From Alkalicoccus daliensis (GTDB taxonomy: Bacteria; Bacillota; Bacilli; Bacillales; Salisediminibacteriaceae): a stretch of DNA of 64,000 bases. Below are positions 1 to 11,592 of this stretch, piece by piece. The DNA lies in NCBI RefSeq assembly GCF_900103955.1, contig NZ_FNIL01000005.1:124001-188000 (forward strand), given 5' to 3'. Within the stretch, counting starts at the first letter, position 1. Each line of letters begins with the position of its first letter. A program made the translations under genes and the position numbers. A model generated the notes under the pieces. It did no database searches. It was not told the origin of the DNA and worked only from the letters and a program-made list of their open reading frames with translations.

Positions 1-336
1 GGAAATGCGGAAGAATTAGCAAAGCTCGAAAAAATATTGAAAGAAGAATTATCAGGGGTAACTGTCCATAAATCGAAAGAAAACAATCTGGAAGTCGTCC
101 CTGAAGAGGCGTCCAAGGCGACAGCGATAGAAAAAGTACTGGAGAAGCTGGAAATAAGGCAGGAAGAAACACTTGCTTTTGGAGATAACTACAATGATGT
201 CGATATGCTGAAGTTTGCCGGCATTGGGATCGCCATGGGCAATGCGCCGGACGAAGTAAAACAGGAAGCAGATGAAGTAACTGCAAGCAACGATGAGGAT
301 GGAATAAAAGACGCAATCGAAAAACATATACTTTAG
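1..336 (+). CDS. HAD-superfamily (Cof-type) phosphatase, C-terminal part
   Basis: The reading frame is open from base 1, so the gene starts outside the window and only about 111 C-terminal residues are visible. It contains GDNYNDVDML, the HAD motif IV (GDxxND) that binds the catalytic Mg2+, followed by GIAMGNAPDEVKQEAD, the typical Cof/HAD-IIB ending. Family members are cytoplasmic sugar-phosphate or flavin-phosphate phosphatases. The substrate cannot be told from this fragment. A hairpin terminator follows the stop at once, so the gene is separate from the arabinose operon. Confidence 0.9.
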   Translation, partial: GNAEELAKLEKILKEELSGVTVHKSKENNLEVVPEEASKATAIEKVLEKLEIRQEETLAFGDNYNDVDMLKFAGIGIAMGNAPDEVKQEADEVTASNDEDGIKDAIEKHIL

Positions 337-341
337 AAAGC

Positions 342-375
342 AGGTGGGAAGCGTAAAGGAGCTTTCCACCTTTTC
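342..375 (+). terminator. Terminator after HAD phosphatase
   Basis: An 11-bp stem (AGGTGGGAAGC / GCTTTCCACCT, one G-U pair) is followed by TTTT. It starts 5 bases after the stop codon. Confidence 0.75.
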
Positions 376-611
376 AGGCTGTAAAGAGTTAGCAGATGAA
401 TACAGGTATCATGTACTCTCTTTACTGAAATTATAATTTGCAGGGGAGCTTGAAAAAAGAAGCAGGGAGTATTTATTTCCTCATTTATATTAAGAAAGAA
501 TGAGGATATTTGTGTAAGAAAAGCATACACCAATAAATGATTCTTTCTTTTATAATCATCCGTACAGGATAATTTCGTTTCCAAAACGCCTAAAAAAACC
601 CATTAGTTGTA

Positions 612-629
612 AACTTATACGTATGACAT
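612..629. promoter_or_regulatory. AraR-like operator, upstream copy 1
   Basis: AACTTATACGTATGACAT carries the ATACGTAT core at 617-624. It shares the AACTTATACGTAT half with the sites at 26174 and 40826. It lies about 150 bp upstream of the araN promoter, so any role would need DNA looping. Confidence 0.55.
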
Positions 630-633
630 CTTA

Positions 634-650
634 AATATTACGTACAAGTA
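634..650. promoter_or_regulatory. AraR-like operator, upstream copy 2
   Basis: TATTACGTACAAGT resembles the B. subtilis AraR box (TTGTACGTACAA type). Its TACGTA centre is 21 bp, two helical turns, from the previous site. Confidence 0.45.
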
Positions 651-764
651 AAAAGAAACTTCTATATTCCTTGCGCAGACAGAACTTGCAGCTGTCTTAA
701 AGTCTCCTAACCTAAGTACATAAGGCAATGATTAAAATAATTTTAGAAAATTTTAAATACATAC

Positions 765-793
765 TTGCGGATAAATAAATTATAATCTATAAT
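765..793 (+). promoter_or_regulatory. Sigma-A promoter of the araN operon
   Basis: TTGCGG (765-770), a 17-bp spacer and a perfect TATAAT (788-793). Transcription would start near 800, directly before the AraR-like box and cre. Confidence 0.75.
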
Positions 794-800
794 ACAAATT

Positions 801-820
801 AACTCATACGTATATGTTTC
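801..820. promoter_or_regulatory. AraR-like operator at araN transcription start
   Basis: AACTCATACGTATATGTTTC is a near-palindrome centred on TACGTA at 807-812. It sits just downstream of the -10 element, where a bound repressor would block initiation or clearance. Confidence 0.75.
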
Positions 821-827
821 TATTACT

Positions 828-840
828 TGAAAGCGCTTCA
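828..840 (+). promoter_or_regulatory. cre (CcpA site) in araN leader
   Basis: TGAAAGCGCTTCA is a near-perfect palindromic match to the cre consensus WTGNAANCGNWNNCW. It lies downstream of the predicted start, a position that usually gives roadblock repression by CcpA when preferred sugars are present. Confidence 0.85.
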
Positions 841-902
841 TATATATGTTTGTTATTACTAATTTATAACAAATAAAAATTAAGCAGCCTTTGAGCACGG
901 AA

Positions 903-920
903 CACTCATACGTATGGTAG
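903..920. promoter_or_regulatory. AraR-like operator in araN leader
   Basis: CACTCATACGTATGGTAG, core TACGTA at 909-914, lies 102 bp downstream of the site at 801-820 and about 40 bases before the araN ribosome binding site. Confidence 0.65.
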
Positions 921-961
921 GAAATAACAGAAATAAGATAATTTAATCAGGAGGGGAAAAG

Positions 962-2371
962 ATGAAAAAGCATTTATTGATGTTAGCTTCTGTGAGTTTA
1001 GTGTTAGCTGCCTGTGGAGGCGACGGAGGCAATAACGGAGACAATAACGGAGGCAATAACGCAGAGAATAATGGAAATAATGGGAACGCCGGAGGCGGCG
1101 AAGCAAGTGGTGAAGGCGGAGAATTAGATGCCGAAGTTGTAGTAGGTGAGGACATTGAAGGGGCTACGGAATTTACGTTCTGGAACTTCCAGGAACTCCA
1201 CTCGGAATTCTTTGAGGATGCAGTAAACAGATGGAATGAAGAATATCCCGACCGTCCTATCCAGCTGACAGCAGAAACTTATCCATATGACCAGATGCAC
1301 AACAACCTGCTTCTTTCCCTGCAGTCAGGCAGCGGTGCGCCGGACTTTGCTGATATTGAAATTTCTCAGTTTGCAAACTATCTGCAGGGAGATGTTCAGC
1401 TGCAGCCGTTAAACGAACATATTGAACCAGTTATTGATGATTTTGTTGATTCCCGCTTTGAAATCTATGCAAAAGACGGCGAGTATTACGGCATGGATTA
1501 TCACGTAGGAGCAACAATGATGTACTATAACGAAGAAATTATGGAAGAAGCAGGCGTTGATATTGATTCGATCGAAACTTGGGATGACTATGTGGAAGCA
1601 GGTCAGCAGGTAGTAGAGAATACAGACGCAGTGATGACGACGGTAGAGTCAGACGAGCATTTTTCTTTCTGGCCGCTGATCAGCCAGCGTGAATCAGATT
1701 ATTTTGATGAGAATGGCGATGTGATTTTAGACAATGAAGTAAACGTAGAAACGCTTCAGTTTATTTCTGACCTTGTACATGAGCATGAAATTGCACAAAT
1801 TGCACCAGGTGGATTCCATCACGCAGAAGAATATTATGGCTTCATGAATGAAGGCGGTGCAGCTTCCCTGATGATGCCAATGTGGTACATGGGTCGTTTC
1901 CTCGACTACATGGAAGATCTTGACGGCAAAATGCAGATCCGTCCGCTTCCTATGTGGGAAGAAGGCGGCAACCGCTCCGCAGGTATGGGTGGAACAGGTA
2001 CAGTTGTTACAAATCAAAGTGAAGATCCTGAATTAGCAGCGGAATTTCTTGCATTTGCTAAGCTGACAGAAGAAAGCAACATTAAGCTGTGGGAAATCCT
2101 CGGATTTGATCCGCCGCGCCACGATGTTTGGGAATCTGAAGAAATGCAGGCAGACAACCGTTTCTACGACTATTTCCATGACGATATCTTTGAAATCTTA
2201 ACTGAGGTGCGAGATGAAATCGCGGAAATTAATATCACTGAATTAACACCGGATGCACAGGAAGAAATTCATTCCAACGTAATGCATTCTGTGCTGCGTG
2301 AACAGTCCCAGACACCGCAGGAAGCTCTTGAACAAGCAGCCGAAGCAGTTCGCTCGCGTGTTGTAGAATAA
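962..2371 (+). CDS. araN: Arabino-oligosaccharide ABC transporter solute-binding lipoprotein
   Basis: A 469-residue extracellular lipoprotein, first gene of the araNPQ-DUF624-abfA-GH43 run. Residues 1-17 are a lipoprotein signal with lipobox LAAC (Cys18). A low-complexity Gly/Asn/Glu linker to about residue 55 tethers the domain. The rest is a family-1 sugar-binding fold (TELTFWNF-like start, Trp-rich clefts). AGGAGGGG precedes the ATG at good distance. By analogy with B. subtilis AraN it binds arabinotriose-type oligosaccharides, but binding specificity is inferred. Two close paralogues lie at 19505 and 24772. All three share motifs such as SIETWDDYVEAG and GGNRSAGMGGTGT. AraR-like boxes and a cre precede it. 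Confidence 0.85.
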   Translation: MKKHLLMLASVSLVLAACGGDGGNNGDNNGGNNAENNGNNGNAGGGEASGEGGELDAEVVVGEDIEGATEFTFWNFQELHSEFFEDAVNRWNEEYPDRPIQLTAETYPYDQMHNNLLLSLQSGSGAPDFADIEISQFANYLQGDVQLQPLNEHIEPVIDDFVDSRFEIYAKDGEYYGMDYHVGATMMYYNEEIMEEAGVDIDSIETWDDYVEAGQQVVENTDAVMTTVESDEHFSFWPLISQRESDYFDENGDVILDNEVNVETLQFISDLVHEHEIAQIAPGGFHHAEEYYGFMNEGGAASLMMPMWYMGRFLDYMEDLDGKMQIRPLPMWEEGGNRSAGMGGTGTVVTNQSEDPELAAEFLAFAKLTEESNIKLWEILGFDPPRHDVWESEEMQADNRFYDYFHDDIFEILTEVRDEIAEINITELTPDAQEEIHSNVMHSVLREQSQTPQEALEQAAEAVRSRVVE

Positions 2372-2385
2372 TTATTTTGCAGTGA

Positions 2386-2420
2386 AGATATCTCAGGGGA
2401 GAACCTCTCCTCTGGGATCT
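2386..2420 (+). promoter_or_regulatory. Intercistronic stem-loop between araN and araP
   Basis: An imperfect inverted repeat (AGATATCTCAGGGGAG / CTCTCCTCTGGGATCT) without a U-run. It lies between a binding-protein gene and its permease, where such hairpins commonly stabilise the upstream message or attenuate read-through. Confidence 0.55.
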
Positions 2421-2442
2421 CATTGCTTAGGAGGCATTGATC

Positions 2443-3366
2443 GTGGAAAAAACGATAGAAGTAAACTCGCCTAAAAAAAGGCGATCCAGATTACTCTACT
2501 CAAAAAAGATAGCGCCTTACCTGTTTGTTTCTCCTTTTATTATCTCCTTCCTATTTTTGTCGCTGTACCCTTTCATCAGCGCATTTAACATGAGTTTTCA
2601 GCGGGTGCTCCCAGGGCAGACACAATATATAGGCACAGCAAACTTTGAAAGAGTGTTTAATCCGACGTTTTACACGGCTGTTCAGAATACAACGGTCTAT
2701 GTTATATGGACAGTAATTATACTGACGCTCGTGCCGATGATTTTTGCAGTTATTTTAAATCACCGCCTGATGAAATGGACAAATTTCTTCAGAGCCTCGA
2801 TTTTTATTCCTGCATTAACATCAGTTATCGTTGCCGGTACAATCTTCAGAATGATCTTTGGGGATTCTGATTCGGCATTTGCAAATCAGGTGCTGCAATT
2901 AGTTGGCCTGGAACCGAAAGAGTGGCGTTACAGTGCTGGAACAGCAATGTTCCTGATGGTAACACTGGCTTCCTGGCGCTGGATGGGTGTAAACGTTCTT
3001 TACTATCTTGCTGCTTTGCAGAACGTAAGCCAGGATTTATATGAAGCGGCTGATATTGACGGCGCAAATGCATGGCAGAAATTCCGCAATGTAACTTTCC
3101 CGGCAATCAAGCCTATTTTTATTTTCTTATCGACGATCACTACGATTAATGGTTTCAGAATGTTTGAAGAAAGTTTCGTATTCTTTGAAACCAGTTCTCC
3201 CGGAAATATCGGGTTAACAGTAGTCGGATATATTTATCAGGAAGGTATTCAGCGAAACGATATGGGCTTTGGAGCTGCAATCGGAATTGTGCTTCTTGCA
3301 ATTATCTTCGTGGTAAGTGTTATACAGCTTTATCTCACAGGCGCATTTAAAAAGGATGATGAATAA
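2443..3366 (+). CDS. araP: ABC sugar transporter permease, AraP/UgpA type
   Basis: Integral membrane permease of about 307 residues, about six membrane segments after a basic N-terminal tail (KKRRSR). The EAA loop that contacts the ATPase is visible as YEAADIDGANAWQKF near residue 207. I chose the GTG start at 2443 because AGGAGG (2429-2434) is 8 bases upstream; the TTG at 2437 is only 2 bases away. The stop overlaps the next start by one base (TAATG), so translation is coupled to araQ. Predicted half of the channel for arabino-oligosaccharide import. Confidence 0.85.
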   Translation: MEKTIEVNSPKKRRSRLLYSKKIAPYLFVSPFIISFLFLSLYPFISAFNMSFQRVLPGQTQYIGTANFERVFNPTFYTAVQNTTVYVIWTVIILTLVPMIFAVILNHRLMKWTNFFRASIFIPALTSVIVAGTIFRMIFGDSDSAFANQVLQLVGLEPKEWRYSAGTAMFLMVTLASWRWMGVNVLYYLAALQNVSQDLYEAADIDGANAWQKFRNVTFPAIKPIFIFLSTITTINGFRMFEESFVFFETSSPGNIGLTVVGYIYQEGIQRNDMGFGAAIGIVLLAIIFVVSVIQLYLTGAFKKDDE

Positions 3367-4217
3367 TGAATAAAAACAAAACTGGAAAGGAAAAACTTAT
3401 CAGTACAGGAATGGTGCTTCTTTTCAGCATTATCGCTTTAGTTGCTCTTTTTCCTGTTATCGCTCTCGTCGTTGCTTCCTTTAGTCCGGCATCAGACCTA
3501 ATGCGTTTCGGTTTAACTGCTGAATTATTTTTAAGCAGCTGGAACACGGAAAACTTCGTTGCTCTCTTTGGCGGAGAAGGCGGTGCTTACTGGCAGTGGT
3601 ATATTAACAGTTTAATTATTTCGGCATTCCTCATTGTGCTGTCTCTGTTTTTCTCTTCAATGGTAGGCTATGCGCTTGCTTTGTATGAGTTTAAAGGAAA
3701 GCGATTTATTTTCATTCTGGTGCTTCTGATACTTATGATTCCATTTGAGATTCTGATGCTTCCATTATTTACAATGATGATTTCATTAGGACTGGTGGAC
3801 TCCTACTTTGCAGTGATGCTGCCGCTGATTGTGGCTCCAATTGCTGTCTTTTTCTTCCGGCAGTACTGTCTTGGTCTTCCAAAGGAATTGATGGAATCCG
3901 GCCGGGTGGACGGTTGTACAGAATTCGGGATTTTCGCCCGTATTATGGCGCCGTTAATGCTTCCTTCTTTTGCGGCGATGGCGATTCTGCAGGGACTGAC
4001 AAGCTGGAATAACTTCCTGTGGCCGCTCCTGGTACTTCGTTCAAATGATATGTTCACACTGCCGGTAGGGCTGGCTACATTACTGACACCTTATGGAAAC
4101 AACTATCAGATTCTTTTCTCAGGTTCTGTCATGGCGATTATTCCAATTATCATTCTCTTCCTCTTCTTCCAGCGTTTCTTTATTGCTGGCTTAACTTCCG
4201 GAGGGGTAAAAGGATAA
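3366..4217 (+). CDS. araQ: ABC sugar transporter permease, AraQ/UgpE type
   Basis: A 283-residue membrane protein with about six hydrophobic segments and an EAA loop (ELMESGRVDGCTEFGIF) near residue 175. It pairs with AraP to form the transmembrane channel. Its start codon overlaps the araP stop by one base. No ATP-binding subunit follows, so the pair probably relies on a multipurpose MsmX-type ATPase encoded elsewhere, as AraNPQ does in B. subtilis. It may have to serve three binding proteins in this window. Confidence 0.85.
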   Translation: MNKNKTGKEKLISTGMVLLFSIIALVALFPVIALVVASFSPASDLMRFGLTAELFLSSWNTENFVALFGGEGGAYWQWYINSLIISAFLIVLSLFFSSMVGYALALYEFKGKRFIFILVLLILMIPFEILMLPLFTMMISLGLVDSYFAVMLPLIVAPIAVFFFRQYCLGLPKELMESGRVDGCTEFGIFARIMAPLMLPSFAAMAILQGLTSWNNFLWPLLVLRSNDMFTLPVGLATLLTPYGNNYQILFSGSVMAIIPIIILFLFFQRFFIAGLTSGGVKG

Positions 4218-4260
4218 GAGTTTTTAAAGCGAAAGTTACTAAGGGAAAGGATGAAGCAGC

Positions 4261-6403
<2,143 letters not shown>

Positions 6404-6423
6404 GCTTGTAAGGAGATTTTTCA

Positions 6424-7386
6424 ATGAGCAGAAACTACAGCTATAACAATCCTATTATCGAACAGCGTGCAGATCCATGGGTCTACAAGCATGAAGACGG
6501 CTTTTATTATTTTACAGGATCTGTTCCGGAATATGACCGTATTGAAGTCCGCAGAGCAGAAACGATAGAAGGACTTCGGGATGCTGAACCGGTTTCGGTA
6601 TGGCACAAATATGAATCTGGACCGCTGAGCGCAAACATCTGGGCGCCGGAAATTCATTTTATCGATGGGAAATGGTACATCTATTTCGCTGCAGCGAGAA
6701 CCACGGAAACAAAAGACGGGCTGTTCGACCACCGTATGTACGCACTTGAATGTGACGCGGCAAACCCGCTGGAAGGTGAGTGGGTGGAAAAAGGGCAGGT
6801 AGTTTCCAACTGGGAATCTTTCTGTCTGGATGCGACTTCCTTTGAACACCGCGGCACCCGCTATTATGTGTGGGCACAGAAGGATCCGGATATCGAAGGA
6901 AACTCCAACATGTATATTGCCGAAATGGAGAACCCATGGACCCTGAAAGAAAAACAGGTAATGATTTCCACACCGGAATATGACTGGGAAAAAATCGGCT
7001 TTCTTGTAAACGAAGGCGCGGCAGTGCTGCATAGAAACGGGAAACTGTTTATGACTTTCTCCGGCAGTGCAACAGATTATAATTACTGCATGGGACTGCT
7101 TTATGCAGAAGAAGGCGCAGATCTTCTCGATCCAGCTTCCTGGAAAAAACTCGATCACCCAGTATTTGAAACGAGTGAAGAAAACGGACAGTATGGTCCG
7201 GGACACAACAGCTTTACGGTGAGTGAAGATGGCAAAGAAGATGTATTGATCTACCATGCAAGAAATTATAAAGAAATTGAGGGAGATCCTCTTTATGATC
7301 CAAATCGTCATACAAGAGCGCAGGTTATCGAATGGGATGAGAACGGCTTTCCTGTCTTCGGCAAACCAGTACCGGATGCGAAGTAG
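6424..7386 (+). CDS. Intracellular GH43 arabinofuranosidase/exo-arabinanase
   Basis: 320 residues, no signal peptide. A five-bladed propeller of family GH43 is indicated by the three acidic residues: Asp17 (QRADPWV, base), Asp136 (FCLDATSF, pKa modulator) and Glu197 (VNEGAAV, acid). WAPEIHFIDGKWYIYF is the conserved second blade. Its lack of a signal and its place directly after abfA suggest trimming of imported arabinan fragments or side chains. Exact subfamily and linkage are not certain. It differs clearly from the two exported GH43 arabinanases in the window. Last gene before a 192-bp gap that holds a family A repeat. Confidence 0.85.
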   Translation: MSRNYSYNNPIIEQRADPWVYKHEDGFYYFTGSVPEYDRIEVRRAETIEGLRDAEPVSVWHKYESGPLSANIWAPEIHFIDGKWYIYFAAARTTETKDGLFDHRMYALECDAANPLEGEWVEKGQVVSNWESFCLDATSFEHRGTRYYVWAQKDPDIEGNSNMYIAEMENPWTLKEKQVMISTPEYDWEKIGFLVNEGAAVLHRNGKLFMTFSGSATDYNYCMGLLYAEEGADLLDPASWKKLDHPVFETSEENGQYGPGHNSFTVSEDGKEDVLIYHARNYKEIEGDPLYDPNRHTRAQVIEWDENGFPVFGKPVPDAK

Positions 7387-7440
7387 TTTTACAAAGTATG
7401 GGATCTTCCCCGCACATTTTTAAAAGGTCATAGAACCGGC

Positions 7441-7526
7441 CTTTTGCGGAACGAAAGCGAGGACGCTGTGAGAGAAATTAGTAGAGAATAAGCCTCCAGC
7501 AAGTCTTCTCCGAGAGTGAAGCAGCG
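7441..7526 (-). repeat. Dispersed repeat family A, copy A5 (truncated)
   Basis: Read on the minus strand it gives GCTTCACTCTCGGAGAAG, then CTACTAATTTCTCTCACAG and CTTTCGTTCCGC, matching the arms of copies A1 and A3. The central part with the TGGATTCTC motif is missing. It fills the gap between the GH43 gene and araD. Confidence 0.6.
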
Positions 7527-7578
7527 AATGGAATTTTTTTTCACAGCAGCCTAATACAAAAAAGGAGGGAAAGCCTCT

Positions 7579-8277
7579 ATGGATATGCAGAAATTAAAAC
7601 AGGAAGTCCTGGAAGCCAATCAGGCGCTTCCTCATTATGGACTTGTGACCTTTACCTGGGGAAATGTAAGCGGCATTGACCGCGAAAATAACCTCGTTGC
7701 AATCAAGCCGAGTGGGGTCGGTTACGAAGAATTAACAGTAGATGACATTGTGGTAGTGAACTTTGAAGGAGAAGTAGTGGAGGGCAGTCTAAAACCTTCT
7801 TCTGACACTCCGACCCACATTGAGTTGTATAAGCACTTTCCGGATATCGGAGGAGTTGTGCATACACATTCTTCCTGGGCGACCAGCTGGGCACAGGCCG
7901 GAAGAGACCTGCAGGCGCTCGGTACCACTCACGGGGATTACTACTACGGAACGATCCCCTGTACCCGTCCAATGAGACCGGAAGAAATCAAAGGCGAGTA
8001 CGAAAAAGATACTGGAACAGTAATTATTGAAACATTCAAAGAGCGACGTATCGAACCGAACCAGGTGCCTGGGGTACTCGTTCACAGCCATGCACCGTTC
8101 AACTGGGGAAAAGATCCGGCGGACGCACTGCACAATGCAGTGGTGCTGGAAGAAGTTGCTAAAATGGCGGTTGCGACTTACCAGATAAATGCAGGCGCTC
8201 CTTCCATGGACCAGACGCTGCTTGATAAGCACTTTTTAAGAAAGCACGGAAAGAATGCATACTACGGCCAGAAATAA
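7579..8277 (+). CDS. araD: L-ribulose-5-phosphate 4-epimerase
   Basis: 232 residues, class II aldolase/epimerase fold, cytoplasmic. It interconverts L-ribulose 5-phosphate and D-xylulose 5-phosphate, the last step of arabinose catabolism. The zinc-site residues fall at Asp76, His95, His97 and His171, the same numbers as in the E. coli enzyme. GNVSGID and KPSGVGYE form the phosphate pocket. AGGAGGG lies 10 bases before the chosen ATG. Order here is araD-araB-araA, reversed from the araABD order of B. subtilis. Confidence 0.95.
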   Translation: MDMQKLKQEVLEANQALPHYGLVTFTWGNVSGIDRENNLVAIKPSGVGYEELTVDDIVVVNFEGEVVEGSLKPSSDTPTHIELYKHFPDIGGVVHTHSSWATSWAQAGRDLQALGTTHGDYYYGTIPCTRPMRPEEIKGEYEKDTGTVIIETFKERRIEPNQVPGVLVHSHAPFNWGKDPADALHNAVVLEEVAKMAVATYQINAGAPSMDQTLLDKHFLRKHGKNAYYGQK

Positions 8278-8299
8278 TTATTAGAGAGGAGCCTGAGTC

Positions 8300-9961
8300 A
8301 TGACCAGATACGCAGTGGGAATAGATTACGGAACGCAGTCCGGACGGGCAGTTCTCGTTTCCCTTGAAAATGGGAATGAAATTGCGGACCATGTAGTGGA
8401 ATATCCGCACGGCGTAATGGATCAGACGCTCCCCAATAAAAACATTAAACTTGGTCATGAATGGGCGCTTCAGCATCCTGCAGATTATGTGGATGTTATC
8501 AGACAGGCTGTACCGGCTGTATTGAAAACTTCCGGCATAAATCCTGAAGATGTAGCAGGGCTTGGCATTGATTTCACTGCCAGCACGATGCTTCCTATCG
8601 ATGCGGAAGGAGTGCCCCTGTGCTGGAAGGACGAATATAAAAATAATCCGCACAGCTGGGTGAAACTCTGGAAACACCATGCGGCACAGCCTTATGCAAA
8701 TGAGATCAACGAACTGGCGGAAAAACGGAATGAACGCTTCCTTCAGCGTTATGGCGGAAAACTTTCGTCAGAATGGATGCTTGCGAAAATTTACGAAACG
8801 CTTGCAGAAGCACCGGACATATATGAAAATGCCGACCTTTTTGCAGAAGCGGCAGACTGGGTGATTTTGCAGCTTACCGGCAGCTTCCTCCGCAACAGCT
8901 GTACGGCAGGATACAAAGCCTGCTGGCACAAACAAGACGGCTATCCTTCTCAGAACTTCTTCAAAGATATTGATCCCCGCTTAGAAGATATAATCGAAAC
9001 AAAATTAAGAGGTGAAGTGGTGCCTCTGGGTACAAAAGCTGGCGGTCTCACTGAAGAAATGGCAGCAATTACAGGGCTTCCGGAAGGTTTGGCAGTGGCA
9101 GTCGGAAACGTGGATGCACATGCTTCTGTGCCGGCACTTGGTGTAGTGGAAGAAGGAAAAATGGTGATGACCATGGGAACTTCTATCTGTCATATGGTGC
9201 TGGGGAAAAAAGAAGAAGAAATGGAAGTAGAAGGAATGTGCGGTGTAGTAGAAGACGGCATCATTCCGGGATATTACGGTTACGAAGCCGGTCAGTCGGC
9301 AGCGGGTGACATCTTTGGGTGGTATGTAGACCATGCCGCTCCACAATATGTGTTTCAGGAAGCGCAGGAGCGAGGAACAAACGTCCACGCACTTCTGGAA
9401 GAAAGGGCTGCCAAACTGGCACCAGGAGAAAGCGGACTGCTCGCACTTGACTGGTGGAACGGAAACCGGTCTGTGCTGGTGGATACAGAACTGAGTGGAA
9501 TGATGCTAGGATTTACGCTTTCTACTAAACCGGAAGAAGTATACCGGGCACTCCTGGAAGGTGCGGCATTCGGAACAAGAATGATTATAGATGCTTTCGA
9601 TCACAATGGCGTTCCCGTAAACGAACTGTATGCCTGCGGCGGACTTCCGCAGAAAAATCCGCTGTTAATGCAGATTTATGCGGATGTCACAAACAGGGTC
9701 ATCAAAATTGCAGATTCTGTGCAGACACCTGCACTCGGCGCCGCCATGTTTGGCGCAGTAGCAGCTGGGGCAGAAGCAGGCGGCTATAACAGTATTTATG
9801 AGGCAGCTGAAAAAATGGGGAAAATTAAAAAAGAATATTACACTCCAGTTCCAGAAAACGTAAAAATGTACGAAAAAATATATCAGGAATACTCCCGGCT
9901 GTATAATTATTTCGGCCGCGGAGAGAACGATGTTATGCGACGCCTGAAGCAGTGGCGTTAA
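8300..9961 (+). CDS. araB: L-ribulokinase
   Basis: 553 residues, FGGY carbohydrate kinase. The N-terminal phosphate-binding signature [12 protein letters not shown] is specific to ribulokinases, and the C-terminal [20 protein letters not shown] is the FGGY ATP-domain motif. It phosphorylates L-ribulose with ATP. It lies 22 bp after araD and 15-27 bp before araA, in one transcript. Length agrees with the family (about 560). No promoter of its own is evident. Confidence 0.95.
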   Translation: MTRYAVGIDYGTQSGRAVLVSLENGNEIADHVVEYPHGVMDQTLPNKNIKLGHEWALQHPADYVDVIRQAVPAVLKTSGINPEDVAGLGIDFTASTMLPIDAEGVPLCWKDEYKNNPHSWVKLWKHHAAQPYANEINELAEKRNERFLQRYGGKLSSEWMLAKIYETLAEAPDIYENADLFAEAADWVILQLTGSFLRNSCTAGYKACWHKQDGYPSQNFFKDIDPRLEDIIETKLRGEVVPLGTKAGGLTEEMAAITGLPEGLAVAVGNVDAHASVPALGVVEEGKMVMTMGTSICHMVLGKKEEEMEVEGMCGVVEDGIIPGYYGYEAGQSAAGDIFGWYVDHAAPQYVFQEAQERGTNVHALLEERAAKLAPGESGLLALDWWNGNRSVLVDTELSGMMLGFTLSTKPEEVYRALLEGAAFGTRMIIDAFDHNGVPVNELYACGGLPQKNPLLMQIYADVTNRVIKIADSVQTPALGAAMFGAVAAGAEAGGYNSIYEAAEKMGKIKKEYYTPVPENVKMYEKIYQEYSRLYNYFGRGENDVMRRLKQWR

Positions 9962-9988
9962 TCAGCCAGGGAGAGGATGAAGAAAGCT

Positions 9989-11476
9989 ATGGGTATTAAA
10001 AAGCAAGCATATACGTTTTGGTTCTTAACAGGAAGTCAGCATTTATATGGGAGGGAAACGCTGGATCAGGTGGAAGAACAGACGAGGGGAGTCGTCGAAG
10101 GCCTGAACAAAGCAGATCTTCCCTTCGAAATTAAAATCAAGCCGGTATTAACTACGCGGGAAGAAATTCGTAATGTAATCCGGGACGCCAATGTAGATGA
10201 GGACTGTGCAGGTGTTATCACTTGGATGCACACTTTCTCTCCGGCGAAAATGTGGATTGATGGCTTAACAATCCTGCAGAAGCCGATGCTTCACCTGCAT
10301 ACACAGTACCATCGTGACATTCCTTGGGATTCCATTGATATGGACTACATGAACCTGAATCAGTCCGCACACGGAGACCGGGAATTTGGATTTATGGTTT
10401 CCCGTCTGAATATTAACCGTAAAGTAGTCGTTGGCCACTGGTCCAATGAAGATGTACAGACGCGAGTGAAGGAATGGATGAAAACAGCAGTAGGCCATGC
10501 GGAAAATCAAAAAGTGAAAGTAGTAAGGTTTGGAGATAACATGCGCCGGGTAGCGGTAACAGAAGGCGATAAAGTCGAAGCACAGATTAAATTCGGATGG
10601 ACAGTGGACGGCTACGGTATTGGAGATCTCGTTGAGTACATGAACGGATTTTCCGACAGCGAAGTCGAGCAGCGGTACAAAGAATATGAAAACCAGTACC
10701 GGATTGCCTCTGCTGTAACTTCAGATCTTTCCAAGAAGCAGAATGTACTGGATCAGGCAAGAATTGAACTAGGGCTGCAGGCATTCTTTGATGAAGAAGG
10801 ATATAACGCTTTTACAACTACATTTGAAGATCTGCACGGCATGCCGCAGCTTCCGGGATTGGCTGCCCAGCGCATGATGGAAAAAGGCTACGGGTTTGCC
10901 GGTGAAGGTGATTGGAAAACTGCAGCATTCCTGCGGATGATGAAGGTAATGACAAATAATGAAAGAACAACATTCATGGAAGATTACACATATCATTTAG
11001 AGCCTGGAAATGAATTGGTTCTTGGATCACACATGCTGGAAATTTGTCCGACAGTGGCGCAGAATCAGCCGGAAATACAAGTGCATCCACTCGGAATCGG
11101 CGGTAAGGCAGATCCTGCAAGGATGGTATTTGATGGGGTGGGAGGTCATGCAGTAAATGCAGCACTGATTGATCTTGGTCACCGCTTCCGACTGGTCATT
11201 AATGAAGTAGACGCGGTAGTGCCGACACAGGATACTCCAAACCTTCCCGTGGCGAAGTTACTCTGGAAACCGCAGCCATCATTATCAACTGCTACAGAAG
11301 CCTGGATTCATGCAGGAGGAGCGCATCACACGGTTCTTTCTTTTACAGCTTCCGTCGATCAGCTGCTTGATTGGGCAGAGATGTCTGGTATCGAAGCAGT
11401 GATTATAAATAAAAATACAGAAATTTATCAGTTGAAAGATACGTTGAAATGGAACGAACTTGTATGGAAAAAATAA
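9989..11476 (+). CDS. araA: L-arabinose isomerase
   Basis: About 495 residues. It converts L-arabinose to L-ribulose with Mn2+. Family motifs are WFLTGSQHLYG at the N-terminus, HTQYHRDIPW, GEGDWKTAAFLR, FMEDYTYH and GSHMLEICP; the Glu and His in the last three are the metal ligands. An ATG at 9977 directly abuts the AGGGAGAGG ribosome site and cannot be well used, so I prefer the ATG at 9989, although 9977 remains possible. It ends the araDBA run; an AT-rich gap with the araR promoter follows. Confidence 0.94.
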   Translation: MGIKKQAYTFWFLTGSQHLYGRETLDQVEEQTRGVVEGLNKADLPFEIKIKPVLTTREEIRNVIRDANVDEDCAGVITWMHTFSPAKMWIDGLTILQKPMLHLHTQYHRDIPWDSIDMDYMNLNQSAHGDREFGFMVSRLNINRKVVVGHWSNEDVQTRVKEWMKTAVGHAENQKVKVVRFGDNMRRVAVTEGDKVEAQIKFGWTVDGYGIGDLVEYMNGFSDSEVEQRYKEYENQYRIASAVTSDLSKKQNVLDQARIELGLQAFFDEEGYNAFTTTFEDLHGMPQLPGLAAQRMMEKGYGFAGEGDWKTAAFLRMMKVMTNNERTTFMEDYTYHLEPGNELVLGSHMLEICPTVAQNQPEIQVHPLGIGGKADPARMVFDGVGGHAVNAALIDLGHRFRLVINEVDAVVPTQDTPNLPVAKLLWKPQPSLSTATEAWIHAGGAHHTVLSFTASVDQLLDWAEMSGIEAVIINKNTEIYQLKDTLKWNELVWKK

Positions 11477-11555
11477 TACATTTAAAAAAATAATTTTAAA
11501 ACCCTCGTAAAATAAACTTTTTTTACATGTATTTCTTATTGAAACGTGTTAAAAT

Positions 11556-11571
11556 ACTTATACGGATAAGT
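11556..11571. promoter_or_regulatory. AraR-like operator in front of araR (autoregulation)
   Basis: ACTTATACGGATAAGT is an inverted repeat with one mismatched pair, ending 21 bp before the araR start. It has the same ACTTATACG half-site as the structural-gene operators, which suggests AraR represses its own gene. Confidence 0.7.
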
Positions 11572-11592
11572 TAAAAAGATACGAGGTGCTGT

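Larger units (their letters stand above)
376..961. other. Long regulatory intergenic region upstream of araN
   Basis: About 590 bases without a convincing gene. The right part is dense with control sites: four TACGTA-centred palindromes, one sigma-A promoter and one cre. The stretch 376-600 holds nothing I recognise. Confidence 0.7.

Noticed and set aside
6421-7311. A 296-codon minus-strand open frame opposite the GH43 gene
   Set aside because: It is the complement of a well-supported GH43 gene, its translation is Phe/Cys/His-rich and looks unnatural, and it has no ribosome site or domain.
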